Shown: positions 52,443-61,162, counted from the first letter of the stretch. The stretch is DNA of 64,000 bases from Mesorhizobium wenxiniae (GCF_002284535.1 NZ_NPKH01000020.1:496001-560000), one strand, 5' to 3'. Made by a program: numbers and translations. The notes: generated from the sequence alone by a model not told the origin.

Positions 52443-53693
52443 ATGACGAGCGCGGTGCCGGGCACTCTCGCGGCCTTTTTGTGCTTTTTTTCCCTGACCG
52501 TCAACGTTCCGGGCGCGCTGGCCCAGGAAGCGACGGGCAAGCAACCGGCCGCAACGGCCAAGCCGGAAAAAAAGCTGACCGAAATCAAGATAGGCTATTT
52601 ACGCGCCTATGCGCCGCAGCTCGCTTTGTCGGTGCTCGACGTCCCGCCCCGCGATGAAGGCGTTGCCGGCGGCAATGTCGCGATTGCCGACAACAACACG
52701 ACCGGCAGCTTCCTCGGCCAGAAATTCAGCCTCGACGTGATCGAGGTAAAGCCGGACGCGGATGTCGTTGCGGCCTTCCAGGAAATGATCGCCAAAGGCG
52801 ACCGCTACGTAATCGCAGACCTCTCGGTCAAACAATTGCTGTCGATCGCCGATCTTGCCCGCGACAACGGCGTTCTGATCTTCAATGCCGGCGCCACCGA
52901 CGACAGTCTTCGCGAGGAGGAATGCCGCGCCAACATCTTCCACACCATCCCGACGCGCAGCATGCTGGCTGACGGGCTGGCGCAATATCTGATCTGGAAG
53001 CAATGGCGGCGCTGGGTGCTGATCTTCGGCTCGCACCAGCGCGACCAGCTTTTTGCCGAGGCCCTGCGCCGGGCGGCGACGCGCTTCGGCGGCGAGATCG
53101 TCGGCGAAAAGCTGTTCGAGGATACCGGGACAGCACGGCGAACCGATTCCGGCGTCGTCCAAATCCAGCGGCAGATGCCTGTCTTCACCCAGGATCTGCC
53201 GGAGCACGATGTGTTGCTGGTCGCCGACGAAAGCGAGGTGTTCGGCACCTATGTTCCGTTCCGCACCTGGACTCCGCGGCCGGTCGCCGGCACCGCCGGG
53301 CTCACCCCGTCGGCCTGGCATCCGGCCAGCGAGCAATGGGGCGGCACCCAGATCCAGAACCGCTTCGCCAAGGCAAACGGCCGCCGCATGATGTCGAAGG
53401 ATATGGCGGCATGGACCGCGGTGCGCATCCTCGGCGAGGCGGCGACCCGCACGCAGGGTGCCGACCCGCGCAAGATGGCCGACTTCATCCGCTCCGACGA
53501 TTTTTCGATCGCCGCGTTCAAGGGGCAGAAACTGACTTTCCGCAAGTGGAACCAGCAGTTGCGGCAGCCGATCTTCCTCGGCGACAACAGGTCGGTCGTC
53601 TCGACATCGCCGCAGGAGGGTTTTTTGCACCAGATGTCGGAGCTCGATACGCTCGGGGTCGATGAACCGGAAACAAAATGCGTGCTTGAGTAG
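52443..53693 (+). CDS. PQQ-associated ABC transporter substrate-binding protein
   Basis: A 416-residue periplasmic protein. A signal peptide (MTSAVPGTLAAFLCFFSL...) ends near GALA-QEATG at residue 28. The rest is a branched-chain-type two-lobe receptor, with EIKIGYLRAYAPQ opening the first lobe and FGSHQRDQLFAEALRRAA near residue 195. It matches the family found beside PQQ-dependent ethanol/methanol dehydrogenases with a dedicated ABC exporter. The ATG at 52443 is chosen because it begins the signal peptide; upstream frame to 52095 is antisense to the fusion gene. It is first of six plus-strand genes here. Confidence 0.85.
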   Translation: MTSAVPGTLAAFLCFFSLTVNVPGALAQEATGKQPAATAKPEKKLTEIKIGYLRAYAPQLALSVLDVPPRDEGVAGGNVAIADNNTTGSFLGQKFSLDVIEVKPDADVVAAFQEMIAKGDRYVIADLSVKQLLSIADLARDNGVLIFNAGATDDSLREEECRANIFHTIPTRSMLADGLAQYLIWKQWRRWVLIFGSHQRDQLFAEALRRAATRFGGEIVGEKLFEDTGTARRTDSGVVQIQRQMPVFTQDLPEHDVLLVADESEVFGTYVPFRTWTPRPVAGTAGLTPSAWHPASEQWGGTQIQNRFAKANGRRMMSKDMAAWTAVRILGEAATRTQGADPRKMADFIRSDDFSIAAFKGQKLTFRKWNQQLRQPIFLGDNRSVVSTSPQEGFLHQMSELDTLGVDEPETKCVLE

Positions 53694-53714
53694 AACCAAT
53701 TGGGAGGAATTTCA

Positions 53715-54701
53715 GTGCAGAGACGAGCTTGCGCACTCGCCATTCTCGCGACCGGCTTCATGGCCGGCCCAGCGTCGGCCTACATGGCCTATGTTTCCAA
53801 CGAGAAGGACAACACGATGTCCGTCGTCGACACCGCGACGATGCAGGTGGTGAAGACCGTCAATGTCGGGCAACGTCCGCGCGGCATCACCATCTCGCAT
53901 GACGGCAAGCACATTTATCTCTGCGCCAGCGACGACGATTCGATCGAGGTGATCGACACGGCGTCGCTGGAGATCGTCGATACCTTGCCCTCCGGGCCCG
54001 ACCCGGAGCTCTTCGTGCTCTCGCCTGACGGCAAGACGCTTTATATCGCCAATGAGGACGACAATCTCGTCACCGTCATCGACATCGAGAATAAGAAGGT
54101 GCTGGCTGAAATTCCGGTCGGTGTCGAACCGGAAGGCATGGGCGTCAGCCCGGACGGAAAGATCATGATCAATACGTCCGAAACGACAAACATGGCGCAT
54201 TTCATCGATACGTCGACCCACGAGATCACCGACAACGTGCTGGTGGATGCGCGTCCGCGCTTCGTCGAGTTCACCCCCGACGGCAAGCAGGCCTGGGTGA
54301 CTGCCGAGATCGGCGGCACTGTTTCGGTGATCGACAATCAAACGCGCGAAGTTGTCCAGAAGATCACCTTCGAGATTGCCGGCCTGAGGGCCGAATCGAT
54401 CCAGCCGGTCGGTGTGCGCATCACCGCCGACGGCAAGAAAGCCTATGTAGCGCTCGGACCGGCCAACCGCGTCGCGGTGATCAACACGCAGACATACGAG
54501 GTCGAGAAATACGTGCTGGTCGGCCAACGCGTCTGGCAGCTCGCTTTCACTCCGGACCAGAAAACCATCATCTCGACCAACGGCGTGTCGAACGACATCA
54601 CCTTCATCGACGTGGAGACCGACGAGCCAGTGCAGTCGGTGACCGTCGGCGCGCTGCCATGGGGCGTCGTCGTCTCGCCCAATTTGAATCAACCCAATTG
54701 A
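53715..54701 (+). CDS. PQQ-associated YVTN beta-propeller protein
   Basis: A 328-residue secreted protein starting at GTG 53715 behind GGGAGGAAT. The signal peptide ends near ASA-YMAYVS (about residue 22). The body is seven YncE-like blades of about 42 residues with repeated YVSNEKDNTMSVVDT, IYLCASDDDSIEVIDT, LYIANEDDNLVTVID and similar YVTN motifs. It matches the beta-propeller protein conserved in PQQ-linked catabolism clusters, perhaps a periplasmic scaffold or redox-partner protein. It lies 21 bases after the binding-protein gene. Confidence 0.88.
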   Translation: MQRRACALAILATGFMAGPASAYMAYVSNEKDNTMSVVDTATMQVVKTVNVGQRPRGITISHDGKHIYLCASDDDSIEVIDTASLEIVDTLPSGPDPELFVLSPDGKTLYIANEDDNLVTVIDIENKKVLAEIPVGVEPEGMGVSPDGKIMINTSETTNMAHFIDTSTHEITDNVLVDARPRFVEFTPDGKQAWVTAEIGGTVSVIDNQTREVVQKITFEIAGLRAESIQPVGVRITADGKKAYVALGPANRVAVINTQTYEVEKYVLVGQRVWQLAFTPDQKTIISTNGVSNDITFIDVETDEPVQSVTVGALPWGVVVSPNLNQPN

Positions 54702-54739
54702 ATCAAACAGACAGAAAAACAGCAGAAGGGCAGGAAATC

Positions 54740-55234
54740 ATGCGGATATTTCGGGCCGTCACTTTCGCTGCGCTGGTCGGCATGGCACTCACGCAGGGCC
54801 AGGTCTGGGCGCAGGACCATGACGACGACGCAGCCGCCGGTGCGGCCACCAAAACTGACGCCAGCCCCGAAGCCGAGAAGGCAACCCGGGCCAGCAAGGA
54901 CGTGCCGGAACTTATCCTCGGCAGCAAGGGAGACCAGTTCACCGCCAACCAGAAGGACTTCCAGCTGATTGCCGGCCAGGGCTATCGCTGGAAGATCACC
55001 GCAGCGGGCGGGCTGGAGTACAAATTCCATACCGACCTCTTCCGCAATGTGTGGAACAACCAGATCGTGATCAATGACCTCGAGGTGCACATGAACGGCG
55101 CACCCGCATGGCTCGAATTCGACGCCGACGGCACCATCCAGGTGCAGTTCACCACCGTGAGGCCCGGCATCTACACATGGTCGGTGCCCGACCTCGCCGA
55201 CAGAGGCATGAAAGGCACAATCACGATCAAGTAG
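54740..55234 (+). CDS. Periplasmic cupredoxin-like protein of the PQQ cluster
   Basis: A 164-residue secreted protein. The signal peptide ends near VWA-QDHDDD (about residue 25), followed by an acidic/Ala-rich linker with a DHDDD run. The folded part (about 55-164) reads as a beta sandwich (FQLIAGQGYRWKITA, WLEFDADGTIQVQFTT, GIYTWSVPDLADRGMKGTITIK) whose tail resembles the C-terminal copper-loop region of cupredoxins, but the canonical Cys ligand is absent, so copper binding is uncertain. AGGAAATC precedes the ATG. Conserved by position with the propeller and ABC genes. Confidence 0.65.
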   Translation: MRIFRAVTFAALVGMALTQGQVWAQDHDDDAAAGAATKTDASPEAEKATRASKDVPELILGSKGDQFTANQKDFQLIAGQGYRWKITAAGGLEYKFHTDLFRNVWNNQIVINDLEVHMNGAPAWLEFDADGTIQVQFTTVRPGIYTWSVPDLADRGMKGTITIK

Positions 55235-55269
55235 GATCACCGGAAAGCGGGACCTTCGCGATCGGGCCC

Positions 55270-55304
55270 GGTGCGCTAGACTCCTGGTGCGCTAGGTGCG
55301 CTAG
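55270..55304. repeat. Three short direct repeats GGTGCGCTAG
   Basis: GGTGCGCTAG is found at 55270-55279, 55286-55295 and 55295-55304, the last two sharing one G. The group lies in the 99-base gap before the ABC ATPase gene. It could be a small replication-slippage tract or regulator half-sites; nothing identifies a protein. Confidence 0.6.
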
Positions 55305-55333
55305 ACTATCGTCGACGACAAGGAGCCAGCCGC

Positions 55334-56122
55334 GTGCAGCATGTGAGGACAAGCGGACCAGGAGATGAGGTGGCGGCGCTCGACGTCGTCGGCGTCAGCC
55401 ATTCCTATGGTCCGAAGCGGGCGCTCAACGACGTCTCATTCTCGATCGCGCCGGCGACCTTCACCGTCCTTCTCGGCCTTAACGGCGCCGGCAAGACAAC
55501 TCTGTTCTCGCTGATCAGCCATCTTTACGACACGCGCCGCGGATCGATCCGCATCTTCGGTCATGACGTCAGCCGCGCTTCTGGCGAAGCACTCAGGCGT
55601 GTCGGCATCGTGTTCCAGGCCCGCACGCTCGACCTCGATCTCAGCGTCCACCAGAACCTCTCCTATCACGCCGCGCTGCATGGCATCGGCGGACGCGAGG
55701 CCCGGCAGCGCATTGCCGCGCTGCTCGATACGGTCGACATGCAGGGCCGCCAGCATGACAAGGCACGCAGTCTTTCCGGCGGCCAGATACGGCGCATCGA
55801 GATCGCCAGGGCGCTGCTCCACCGCCCTTCCCTGCTGCTGCTCGACGAGGCGACCGTCGGTCTCGACATCCAGTCGCGTGCGGGCATTCTCGCCACCATC
55901 CGCAAGCTCGTCGAAACCGAGGGCATTGGCGTGCTGTGGGCGACGCATCTGATCGACGAGGTCAAAGACGGCGACCATGTCGTCGTGCTGCGGCAGGGCG
56001 AACTGGTCGCCAAGGGCAAGGTTGCCGATGTCGTCAGGACGAGCGGCGCCGGTTCGATCCGCGACGCCTTTTCGAGGCTCAGCCGCATCGAGGCAGCCGG
56101 CATCCCGGAGATATCGCCATGA
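55334..56122 (+). CDS. PQQ-associated ABC transporter ATPase
   Basis: A 262-residue ATPase starting at GTG 55334 with AGGAGC at 55321-55326. Walker A GLNGAGKTT at 48-56, signature LSGGQIRRIEIARAL near 150, Walker B LLLLDEATVGLD near 174 and an H-loop ATHLIDEV are intact. It is of the ABC-2 export type, not an importer ATPase. Together with the next gene it forms the transporter found with PQQ-dependent alcohol dehydrogenases. Stop and next start overlap as ATGA. Confidence 0.92.
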   Translation: MQHVRTSGPGDEVAALDVVGVSHSYGPKRALNDVSFSIAPATFTVLLGLNGAGKTTLFSLISHLYDTRRGSIRIFGHDVSRASGEALRRVGIVFQARTLDLDLSVHQNLSYHAALHGIGGREARQRIAALLDTVDMQGRQHDKARSLSGGQIRRIEIARALLHRPSLLLLDEATVGLDIQSRAGILATIRKLVETEGIGVLWATHLIDEVKDGDHVVVLRQGELVAKGKVADVVRTSGAGSIRDAFSRLSRIEAAGIPEISP

Positions 56123-56994
56123 GCGCTCCCGCAATGCCCGAGAAAGTCGCCGGCATCATCCCGGTGAAGTTCGAAAAATTCGGCCTGGGCCATTATCTCG
56201 TTTGCCTCAAAGGCGTCGTCCTGCGGGAGTGCCTGCGCTTCCTGCACCAGCGCGAGCGCTTCATATCCTCGCTGGTTCGGCCGCTCATCTGGCTATTCAT
56301 TTTTGCCGCCGGATTCCGGCAGGTGCTCGGCGTATCGATCATCCCGCCCTACAAGACCTACGTGCTCTACGAGGTCTACATCACGCCGGGCTTGTGCGGC
56401 ATGATCCTGCTGTTCTCAGGCATGCAGTCTTCGCTGTCGATGGTTTATGACCGCGAGATGGGCAACATGCGCACGCTTTTGGTCAGCCCCTTCCCGCGCT
56501 GGTTCCTGCTGGTGTCGAAGATGCTCGCCGGCGTCTCCGTATCGATTGCGCAGGTCTACGCGTTCCTGATCGTTGCCTGGTTCTGGGGCGTCAAGGCGCC
56601 GCCGATCGGCTATCTCATGGTGCTGCCGGCGTTGTTCCTGTCGGGCATGATGCTTTGCGCGCTCGGCATGCTTTTGTCGTCGATGATCAAGCAGCTCGAA
56701 AATTTCGCCGGCATCATGAACTTCGTCATCTTTCCCGGCTATTTCGCCTCTCCGGCGCTCTATCCTTTGTGGCGCATCCAGGAGGCGAGCCCGCTGCTCT
56801 ACAAAATCTGCCTCGCCAACCCGTTCACTTATGCGGTCGAGTTGATCCGCTTCGCCTTCTACGGGCAGGTTAACTGGCTGTCGCTGGGCGTCGTTGCCGG
56901 CTGCACGCTGCTGTTCCTTGCCGCCGCCATCATCGCTTACGATCCTTCGCGCGGCCTGATGACCCGCAAGCAGGACACTGGAGGAAATGCCTGA
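56119..56994 (+). CDS. PQQ-associated ABC-2 type permease
   Basis: A 291-residue membrane protein with six predicted helices in the ABC-2 layout: an amphipathic lead-in RECLRFLHQRERFISSLVRPLIW, then YEVYITPGLCGMILLFSGMQSS, the REMGNMRTLLVSPFPRW cytoplasmic loop near residue 115, and FPGYFASPALYPLW near 215. It overlaps the ATPase stop by four bases and the next gene by one, so the three are coupled. The substrate is not known; export of a cofactor or protein needed by the quinoprotein system is assumed in the family. Confidence 0.9.
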   Translation: MSAPAMPEKVAGIIPVKFEKFGLGHYLVCLKGVVLRECLRFLHQRERFISSLVRPLIWLFIFAAGFRQVLGVSIIPPYKTYVLYEVYITPGLCGMILLFSGMQSSLSMVYDREMGNMRTLLVSPFPRWFLLVSKMLAGVSVSIAQVYAFLIVAWFWGVKAPPIGYLMVLPALFLSGMMLCALGMLLSSMIKQLENFAGIMNFVIFPGYFASPALYPLWRIQEASPLLYKICLANPFTYAVELIRFAFYGQVNWLSLGVVAGCTLLFLAAAIIAYDPSRGLMTRKQDTGGNA

Positions 56995-57623
56995 TGGCAC
57001 GAATGAGCCTTGTTCGCTGCCTGGCTGTGGTTGCGATGCTCGCGCCGAGCGTGAATGCCAAGGCGGCGAGCACCGATCCGGACTGGCCCTGCATACAGCG
57101 CAAGGTGCCGCAACTCTCGCTCGGCCAGATCTGGAACGGGCCGGAGCTGCCGCCAGCGGCGAAGGACTTGTCGAAAGACCCCGGTATCTCCGCGCTGGTC
57201 GAGGAGGTAGCAGCCCGGCGGATACCGATTGCCGAAGCCCAAAAGAAGATCAAGGATTTCGCCGCCTCGCTGCCGGCCGAGCAGCTTGCGCCGAAAATGG
57301 CGATGCTGGTGCAAGGCATGTTCGATCACATGGACGCCGAGCGTTCTCACGTGATCTCAGGCATTGCCCGTTACGCCCACAAGCAGCTCGAAATGGCCGC
57401 CGCGTTGCGCAAGGAAGCGTCCGACGTCGATGCGTTGCGGGCAAAGCCCGATGCAGATCCCAACGAGATCGAACGGCGAACCGAACAGCTGAAATTCGCA
57501 ACGCGAATTTTCAACGAACGCGTCCAATCACTGACTTACGTCTGTGAAGTGCCGACGATCATCGAGCAGCGGCTTTATCAATTGTCCAAGGCGGTCTCGG
57601 AAACACTCGCCGCGAAGAAGTAG
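56994..57623 (+). CDS. Secreted protein of the PQQ cluster, unknown function
   Basis: A 209-residue protein with a signal peptide ending near AKA-ASTDP (residue 24). The mature part starts with WPCIQRKVPQLSLGQIW and is mainly helical with heptad character (AARRIPIAEAQKKIKDF, LEMAAALRKEASDVDAL, TEQLKFATRIFNERVQ). Two cysteines (near residues 33 and 182) could pair in the periplasm. It is coupled to the permease and ends the operon. I do not recognise a named family, but position suggests a role in the same periplasmic alcohol-oxidation system. Confidence 0.7.
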   Translation: MARMSLVRCLAVVAMLAPSVNAKAASTDPDWPCIQRKVPQLSLGQIWNGPELPPAAKDLSKDPGISALVEEVAARRIPIAEAQKKIKDFAASLPAEQLAPKMAMLVQGMFDHMDAERSHVISGIARYAHKQLEMAAALRKEASDVDALRAKPDADPNEIERRTEQLKFATRIFNERVQSLTYVCEVPTIIEQRLYQLSKAVSETLAAKK

Positions 57624-57650
57624 AACCTCATTCGACCTTCGCGGCGGCTC

Positions 57651-57851
57651 TCACGATCCTCGGCCGGGCAGCACGCGCCAGCGCTGAACGAAATAACCGG
57701 GATGCGTCTCGATCCACTGGGCGACCAGCGGCTGCGCCTGCATGAAGGCGGTCCCGGGATTCATCGCCAGGCCGTCCACCATCTGTTCGCGTTGTTCACA
57801 GGTCTGCGGCACATCCGTCAGGCAGACCATCATTACGAGCGTGTAAAGCAT
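57651..57851 (-). CDS. Small conserved protein (66 residues)
   Basis: MLYTLVMMVCLTDVPQTCEQ... ends in WIETHPGYFVQRWRVLPGRG. The C-terminal HPGY-x-V-x-R-W-R pattern is one I associate with small rhizobial hypothetical proteins. AAGGGGG lies just upstream of the ATG at 57851, better than the in-frame ATG at 57884. The N-terminus is hydrophobic and could be a signal or membrane segment. It is convergent with the PQQ cluster. Function unknown. Confidence 0.55.
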   Translation of the reverse strand: MLYTLVMMVCLTDVPQTCEQREQMVDGLAMNPGTAFMQAQPLVAQWIETHPGYFVQRWRVLPGRGS

Positions 57852-58246
57852 TACCCCCTTGTCCCATCGAGTCCCGAACCCCATGCCCGGGAGGTTTCAG
57901 TGATACCGACCAGTCTGCAGGGGTCGCACATACAGATTGCTTACGGCTATGAAAGGACGTTGCCCCTGCTCTTTCGCACTGCAACATAACATATCGCTTA
58001 TCTAACGCCAACGATCGCCGGGACGTTCTCCAGAGCAATTGCTTAAGGTTTGCGCTGCCTCGATGTGGCGCCGATGTTTCCAGTGCCGATGAATCCGATC
58101 TTCACGGCATGTCGTCGATGTCGTCAGACCGGCAGCCCGTTCTGCTTACGCAGGCTCTTGTCGAATGCCAATGCGGGGCGAAACGGCGCAGGAAACTGAC
58201 CTGGCGCGCCATTTTTTCCCGCCGCATAGCACCTTCTCGGAGGGCG
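57852..58246. other. Intergenic region with a gene remnant
   Basis: 395 bases between a small ORF and the FabF-like gene. Apart from the 20-codon Rossmann-fold remnant at 58043-58105 I see no coding or RNA feature. Confidence 0.5.
58043..58105 (-). pseudogene. Remnant of an NAD(P)-binding oxidoreductase
   Basis: GTG at 58105 opens VKIGFIGTGNIGATSRQ and stops after 20 codons. V-K-I-G-x-I-G-x-G-N-I-G is the glycine-rich Rossmann loop at the very N-terminus of F420-dependent-reductase-like or 6PGDH-like oxidoreductases. The rest of the gene is missing, so this is a truncated fossil. The match is short but precise and begins at a start codon. Confidence 0.45.
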
Positions 58247-59551
58247 TCAGTTATGAGCGCCTCTGGTGCCCGCACCCGCCAACTCGTCCGTCCAGCGCCG
58301 GAATAGCGCGCTGGCATTGACGCCTCCGAAGCCGAAGCCGTTGGAGATCGCGTAGTCCATTCCCATTGGGCGGGCTTGGTTTGCGACGAAGTCGATCCCG
58401 TCGCCGGCTGGATCCGGCGCGCTCAAATTGAGTGTCGGCGGTGCTACTTGATCCCTGAGCGCCAGGATTGCGAAGATGGCTCCAAGTCCGCCGGCGGCTC
58501 CGAGCAGGTGTCCGGTCGCCGATTTCGTTCCGCTGACAGCGATGGCGGGATCTGCGCCGAAGAGTGTTCTGATCGCCGCGATTTCCCCGAGATCACCGAC
58601 CGGCGTCGAGGTCGCATGCGCATTGAGGTGGCGAACCTCACGCGCCGAAATGCCGGCTTGGGTGATCGCGATCTCCATAGCCCGCCGCGCCCCGTCGCCG
58701 TCCTCGGGACCGGAGGTGACGTGATGAGCATCCGCCGTCGTGCCGTAGCCGACGAGCTCGGCGAGCGGTTTCGCACCGCGCGCAAGCGCGTGGCTCAATT
58801 CCTCGATCACCAGAATGCCGGCTCCTTCGCCCATGACGAAGCCGTCACGCAACATGTCGAACGGACGGGAGGCCTGATCAGGACGGTGATTAAAGGAGGT
58901 CGAAAGAGAGCGAGCCGCGGCAAAACCACCGAGGCTGACAATATTCATGCATGCTTCCGTCCCCCCGCACACCGCGATATCGGCTTCATTGGCGCGGATA
59001 AGACGAGCCGCATCGCCGATCGCCTGGATGCCGGCCGCACACGCCGTCACCGGTGCGCCGAGTGGCCCCTTGAAGCCATAGCGGATCGAGATGTGGCCCG
59101 CCGCGAGGTTCACCAGGAAGGACGGTACCGTAAACGGCGATAGACGGCGGACGCCGCGCCGGTCGACCGTGCGCACCGCCTCGGTTATGGCGGGGAATCC
59201 GCCGACGCCCGAGGCGATGATCGTAGCCGTACGCAGGCGATCCGCTTCCGAGGCGGGTGCCCATCCTGCTTGGGCGAGTGCCTCTTGTGCAGCGGCGAGT
59301 CCAAAGAGAATGAACCGGTCTACCTTGCGCTGGTCCTTTGGCGGCAGGACGGCATCCGGATCGAAACCAGCGTCCGGATCGTCTTCCAGCGACGGAACCA
59401 CCCCGCCGATCTTCGCCGGCAGGTCTCCCACCACATCGTCCGGAAGCCTGCGGATGCCCGAGCGGCCGGCCAGGAGGCGCGACCAGGACGCTTCGACATC
59501 GGCGGCAAGGGGCGTGACCGCTCCCATGCCTGTAACAACGATCCGTCGCAT
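58247..59551 (-). CDS. Beta-ketoacyl-ACP synthase II-like protein
   Basis: A 434-residue thiolase-fold condensing enzyme. Catalytic Cys171 is in VTACAAGIQAIGDA, the first His is in NAHATSTPVGD near 310, and KSATGHLLGAAGG near 345 supplies Lys and the second His. It follows FabF, although it is likely an accessory paralogue: no fabD, acpP or fabG lies nearby and it is next to a TetR regulator. It could elongate a specialised acyl chain. ATG at 59551 starts MRRIVVTGMGAVTPL. Confidence 0.88.
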   Translation of the reverse strand: MRRIVVTGMGAVTPLAADVEASWSRLLAGRSGIRRLPDDVVGDLPAKIGGVVPSLEDDPDAGFDPDAVLPPKDQRKVDRFILFGLAAAQEALAQAGWAPASEADRLRTATIIASGVGGFPAITEAVRTVDRRGVRRLSPFTVPSFLVNLAAGHISIRYGFKGPLGAPVTACAAGIQAIGDAARLIRANEADIAVCGGTEACMNIVSLGGFAAARSLSTSFNHRPDQASRPFDMLRDGFVMGEGAGILVIEELSHALARGAKPLAELVGYGTTADAHHVTSGPEDGDGARRAMEIAITQAGISAREVRHLNAHATSTPVGDLGEIAAIRTLFGADPAIAVSGTKSATGHLLGAAGGLGAIFAILALRDQVAPPTLNLSAPDPAGDGIDFVANQARPMGMDYAISNGFGFGGVNASALFRRWTDELAGAGTRGAHN

Positions 59552-59598
59552 CTATTCTCCTGTCGATTTGGCTGCGCCGCCAGCGCTGCTCATGCCGC

Positions 59599-60177
59599 TC
59601 AAGCGCCGGCTGCTTCACGAACCTGTTCGGTCGCCGCGTCCAGAAAGGCTTGGGCGAGGTCCGGGTCATTGACGACGCGCGATAGCGTCAGCGCACCGAC
59701 CATCGTCGAGAGAATGGCCATGGCCTTTCCATCGGACTCCTCACCATTGGCCTCGGCAATGAAACGGCCGAGGATTTCGAGATGCTCCCTGATCCCGGCT
59801 TCGAACGACGCTTTCACGTCGCTGCCCTGTCTGGCGGCATCCGAACCGAGCGCGACAATCGGGCAGCCGTCCATCTTTTCTCCGCGATGGTCCATACTGA
59901 GGTAGAACGCGATCACCGCGCCAAGCGGATCCTCGGATTTTGCCGCAGTCGCGGCCGACCACCGGAGTGTGGCGCTCTTCATCGCCCGCCTGGACGCCTG
60001 CGCCGCCAGATCGTCCTTGGACGCGAACTGCTTGTAAAACGCGCCCTGGGTCAGCCCCGCAGCCTCCATCAGGTCCTTAAGGCCGATGCCGTCAAACCCG
60101 CGCTCCCGAAAAAGCCGGCTTGCCACATTGATCACGGTTTCGCGGTTTTCCGCAGCCTGAATGCGACTCACGCGCAT
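59599..60177 (-). CDS. TetR-family regulator
   Basis: A 192-residue regulator. The DNA-binding domain (about 8-55) reads RETVINVASRLFRERGFDGIGLKDLMEAAGLTQGAFYKQFASKDDL, the TetR helix-turn-helix with the usual G-L-T-x-G-x-F-Y. The C-terminal region resembles the TetR_C group with CPIVALGSDAAR near 105. It is divergent from the NTF2-like gene at 60300 and upstream of the FabF-like gene. The intervening region has an inverted motif repeated near 61163-61211, its likely operator. Part of this gene is duplicated near 61089-61150. Confidence 0.88.
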   Translation of the reverse strand: MRVSRIQAAENRETVINVASRLFRERGFDGIGLKDLMEAAGLTQGAFYKQFASKDDLAAQASRRAMKSATLRWSAATAAKSEDPLGAVIAFYLSMDHRGEKMDGCPIVALGSDAARQGSDVKASFEAGIREHLEILGRFIAEANGEESDGKAMAILSTMVGALTLSRVVNDPDLAQAFLDAATEQVREAAGA

Positions 60178-60192
60178 GGTCGACCTCCTAAA

Positions 60193-60243
60193 TTAGCTTG
60201 CGTTAGACATCTATAGCAGATATAGAGTGCGAACGCAATCCAA
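60193..60243. promoter_or_regulatory. Candidate TetR operator, first copy
   Basis: TTAGCTTGCGTT at 60193-60204 faces AACGCAATCCAA at 60232-60243, an imperfect inverted pair with a centre containing ATCTATAG and TATAGAGT. It lies between the divergent tetR and NTF2-like genes. The same arrangement recurs at 61163-61211. Confidence 0.55.
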
Positions 60244-60299
60244 TTTAGCTGCGCACGGTGCCGACGATCACGCCATCGAAAGTTTGGAGGAGAGGTCAA

Positions 60300-60757
60300 A
60301 TGCTTTACAGTTATTTTGTCGAGAAATCGATCCGGCAAAGCTTCGATCACGTCAACAAACATCGCGGGGATGAGGCGGTGAAAGCACTCGTGCCGCATGT
60401 TCATCATCGCGTTTCCGGCGCCCACGCGCTTGGTGGTGAGCGGCACGACAAAGAAGCCGTGCGCCGCTGGTTTGAGCGCCTCGGCCGCGTCCTCCCCAAT
60501 CTTCATCTCACAGTCAACCACATCTGGGTGAAGGGCTGGCCGTGGCATACCACCGTGTTCGCCCCGTGGGACGGCACCGCAACGCTGCTCAACGGCGACG
60601 CCTCGTACGTCAACCGTGGTATCCACATGTTCACGCTGCGGTGGGGCAGAGTTTATGCACTTGAGGAATTTACGATTCACAGGCAGCGGCCCGCGCTCTT
60701 GCCGCCCAAGCGGCAACTGGCCTCGAAGGAGCTGTCGCCGAACAAATCGTGGGCTAA
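60300..60757 (+). pseudogene. SnoaL/NTF2-like protein, C-terminally frameshifted
   Basis: An NTF2-fold protein of about 152 residues starting at ATG 60300 behind GGAGGAGAGG. SFDHVNKHRGDEAVKALVPHVHH and LPNLHLTVNHIWVKGWPW are typical of the SnoaL-like group. Near 60669-60671 the frame is lost: the +1 frame reads DSQAAARALAAQAATGLEGAVAEQIVG to TAA at 60755-60757, the expected tail. Adding one T to the TTT restores it. As read, the protein runs on to 60851 with unrelated sequence. It is divergent from tetR and probably under its control. Function unknown. Confidence 0.65.
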
Positions 60758-61088
60758 GCGCGGTCAGAGGCCCACCGCGTGGGTGACCGCGGGTGCGCTG
60801 GCCCGTGGCCCGTCATCGCCTGGCTGGCTATCGCCTCGGATCGGCAAATAAGTATTTCGCCACCAGCGATGCCTCCCAACCCTCGATCATCAGAATCGAC
60901 CCGCTGAACTCGCGTGGACGGCACCTGTGTGGCGCGCTATGTGCTCGACGGTGACGCCGCGGGGGCGCTCGGTCATTGCCTCGGTCCGTGCTGGGCATCG
61001 TCCGCAGACGACCCCATCTGCACGCCCTCGGCCGCTGCTTTTAGGAACCGCTTCGACAGCCGCTCGAGTTGACGGCCCCCGAGAGGAG

Positions 61089-61150
61089 CACCGCACCGAC
61101 CATCGTCGAGAGAATGGCCATCGCAGCCTGAATGCGACTCACACGCACCA
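61089..61150 (-). pseudogene. Internally deleted duplicate of the tetR gene
   Basis: On the minus strand from 61150 the sequence reads VRVSRIQAA, the exact N-terminus of the intact regulator, then jumps in frame to MAILSTMVGA, residues about 155-164 of the same protein. DNA identity is near complete to 60155-60177 and to 59692-59721. The piece between (about 430 bases) is missing, so this is a duplicated tetR with an internal deletion. Confidence 0.7.
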
Positions 61151-61162
61151 CCAATTTTCTTT

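Noticed and set aside
60850..60920. Beta-propeller fragment (KYFATSDASQPSIIRIDP)
   Set aside because: Only 18 residues with a loose match and no start; noted in the gap entry but not called as a gene.
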